DNA from: Opitutaceae bacterium UBA3033
GTDB lineage: Bacteria; Verrucomicrobiota; Verrucomicrobiia; Opitutales; Opitutaceae
Assembly: GCA_002367815.1 (NCBI GenBank)
Contig: DFDG01000124.1
Span: forward strand, 1 to 14,277
Direction of reading: 5' to 3'
DNA: 14,277 bases
Shown: one piece after another, positions 13,700-14,277 of the stretch
Numbering within the stretch: position 1 is the first letter of the stretch
Layout: the number at the start of each line of letters is the position of its first letter
Notes under the pieces: generated by a model
Databases searched by the model: none
Told to the model about the DNA's origin: nothing
Seen by the model: the letters and a program-made list of their open reading frames with translations, nothing else
Made by a program: the position numbers and the translations under genes

Positions 13700-14277
13700 A
13701 TGCAAACCCACCCCAAGAATCTATTTATTAGTGCACTTATCGCACTCACCCTAGCCATGGCATTGGTCGCTCGCGCCCAAACGGCCGATGTCCCACCGTC
13801 ACCGGTAGTTGAATCAAACGCGGCAGCTGAATCTGAAGCCGCAACCACTGACGAAGCTGCACAGTCTCCGGTGATTGGGTCTGAGGTGGTTGCGTCTGCT
13901 CATGTTGCGCCTGCGGCAGACCCTGCCGCCGAAGATGAAATGCGTCGGTTGGACACAACTGCTTCCGAAGAAGCGGATATTGATACCGGATCGGAGGCAG
14001 ACGAATTATCAATTGATGGTGAGATGGCGGAGGATGCTGATGAAGATACTGATATTAGCATTACGGTGCGACGTCGGCATGGACCGGCAGAGGAACTACC
14101 TTTTGGTAACCACACCGTGCCAGTTGGGAGGACCGTTAGAGAATTGGTATCAGTGTTTGGGTCCTCGGTGTTGGATGGTGAGAGCGAGCAAGGGGTAGTT
14201 TCCATCTTGGGCAATACCACGGTAAACGGTAAATCCGGGGGTGAAGCTGTCGCCGTATTGGGGAATATGACCGTCAA
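13700..14277 (+). CDS. Exported acidic protein with 17-residue beta-helix-like repeats (3' truncated)
   Basis: The reading frame from ATG 13700 stays open to the window end, giving the first 192 residues. A signal peptide is at 1-26 (LFISALIALTLAMALVARA, ending with the AxA site before Gln27). A low-complexity linker rich in Ala, Glu, Asp and Ser covers about 27-120. Basic RRRHG follows, then ELPFGNHTVPVGRTVREL. After that a repeat of exactly 17 residues begins: VSVFG at 150, VSILG at 167 and VAVLG at 184, each followed by a V/T-x-x-G turn. This fits a right-handed beta-helix of the bactofilin-like, polymer-forming kind, but on an exported protein. It starts 12 bases after the anti-sigma-like gene with a C-rich leader (ttcccgctaccc). 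It is probably the third gene of the sigma operon and a candidate for envelope structure or for the signal that the pair senses. Confidence 0.8.
   Translation, partial: MQTHPKNLFISALIALTLAMALVARAQTADVPPSPVVESNAAAESEAATTDEAAQSPVIGSEVVASAHVAPAADPAAEDEMRRLDTTASEEADIDTGSEADELSIDGEMAEDADEDTDISITVRRRHGPAEELPFGNHTVPVGRTVRELVSVFGSSVLDGESEQGVVSILGNTTVNGKSGGEAVAVLGNMTV

Noticed and set aside
13875..14198. 107-codon plus-strand ORF in another frame of the exported protein gene
   Set aside because: Arg/Leu-rich out-of-frame translation of the acidic linker, without signal peptide or motif.
13900..14277. Minus-strand Ser/Pro-rich ORF at the window end
   Set aside because: It is the antisense of the exported repeat protein frame; low complexity comes from the acidic linker codons. 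The plus frame has a signal peptide and regular repeats.

Overview
The window looks like chromosomal DNA of a Gram-negative heterotroph of medium-high GC, most likely a member of the Verrucomicrobiota. This is an inference from gene content and style: GTP-type PEP carboxykinase, a minimal PutA, a tandem-ACT protein ending in DISR, a sigma factor/short membrane protein/exported repeat protein trio, REP-like palindromes of the TAGGGCGGG type between genes, and many start codons with no Shine-Dalgarno sequence and C/T-rich leaders. No rRNA, tRNA, CRISPR array, transposase or phage gene was seen.

Left part (1-3370, all +): the 3' end of a medium-chain alcohol dehydrogenase, a short-chain dehydrogenase, a D-2-hydroxyacid dehydrogenase of the CtBP-like type, and an amidohydrolase of the L-fuconolactonase family. 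Together they resemble an oxidative sugar or sugar-acid catabolic cluster (sugar to lactone to acid), but the substrate cannot be read from the sequence. A nested palindromic repeat separates the two middle genes, and a pair of degraded dispersed repeats lies before the amidohydrolase.

Centre (3384-6966): a minus-strand tandem ACT-domain regulator ends tail to tail with the amidohydrolase and is divergent from a cation diffusion facilitator. A 55-residue glycine-rich membrane protein gene on the minus strand sits between the transporter and pckG. The gene for GTP-dependent PEP carboxykinase has a 9-bp hairpin directly before its start codon.

6967-8762: a 303-base stretch without a visible gene, then a membrane-anchored TPR-like protein whose reading frame appears broken twice. 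An in-frame amber codon cuts off a hydrophobic N-terminal segment and a CxC motif, and a run of six A at the 3' end separates a 58-codon tail in the -1 frame. This may be a decaying gene, sequencing error or recoding.

8820-12385 (minus): a bifunctional proline dehydrogenase/glutamate semialdehyde dehydrogenase followed by a DUF456 membrane protein. PutA (proline to glutamate) and PckG (oxaloacetate to PEP) fit a lifestyle of growth on amino acids and organic acids.

12386-14277 (+): a divergent intergenic region, an ECF-like sigma factor, a two-helix membrane protein in the usual anti-sigma position, and the start of an exported protein with a long acidic linker and 17-residue beta-helix-like repeats, cut off by the window edge. 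These three form a tight operon and are the best candidate for an under-described system here.
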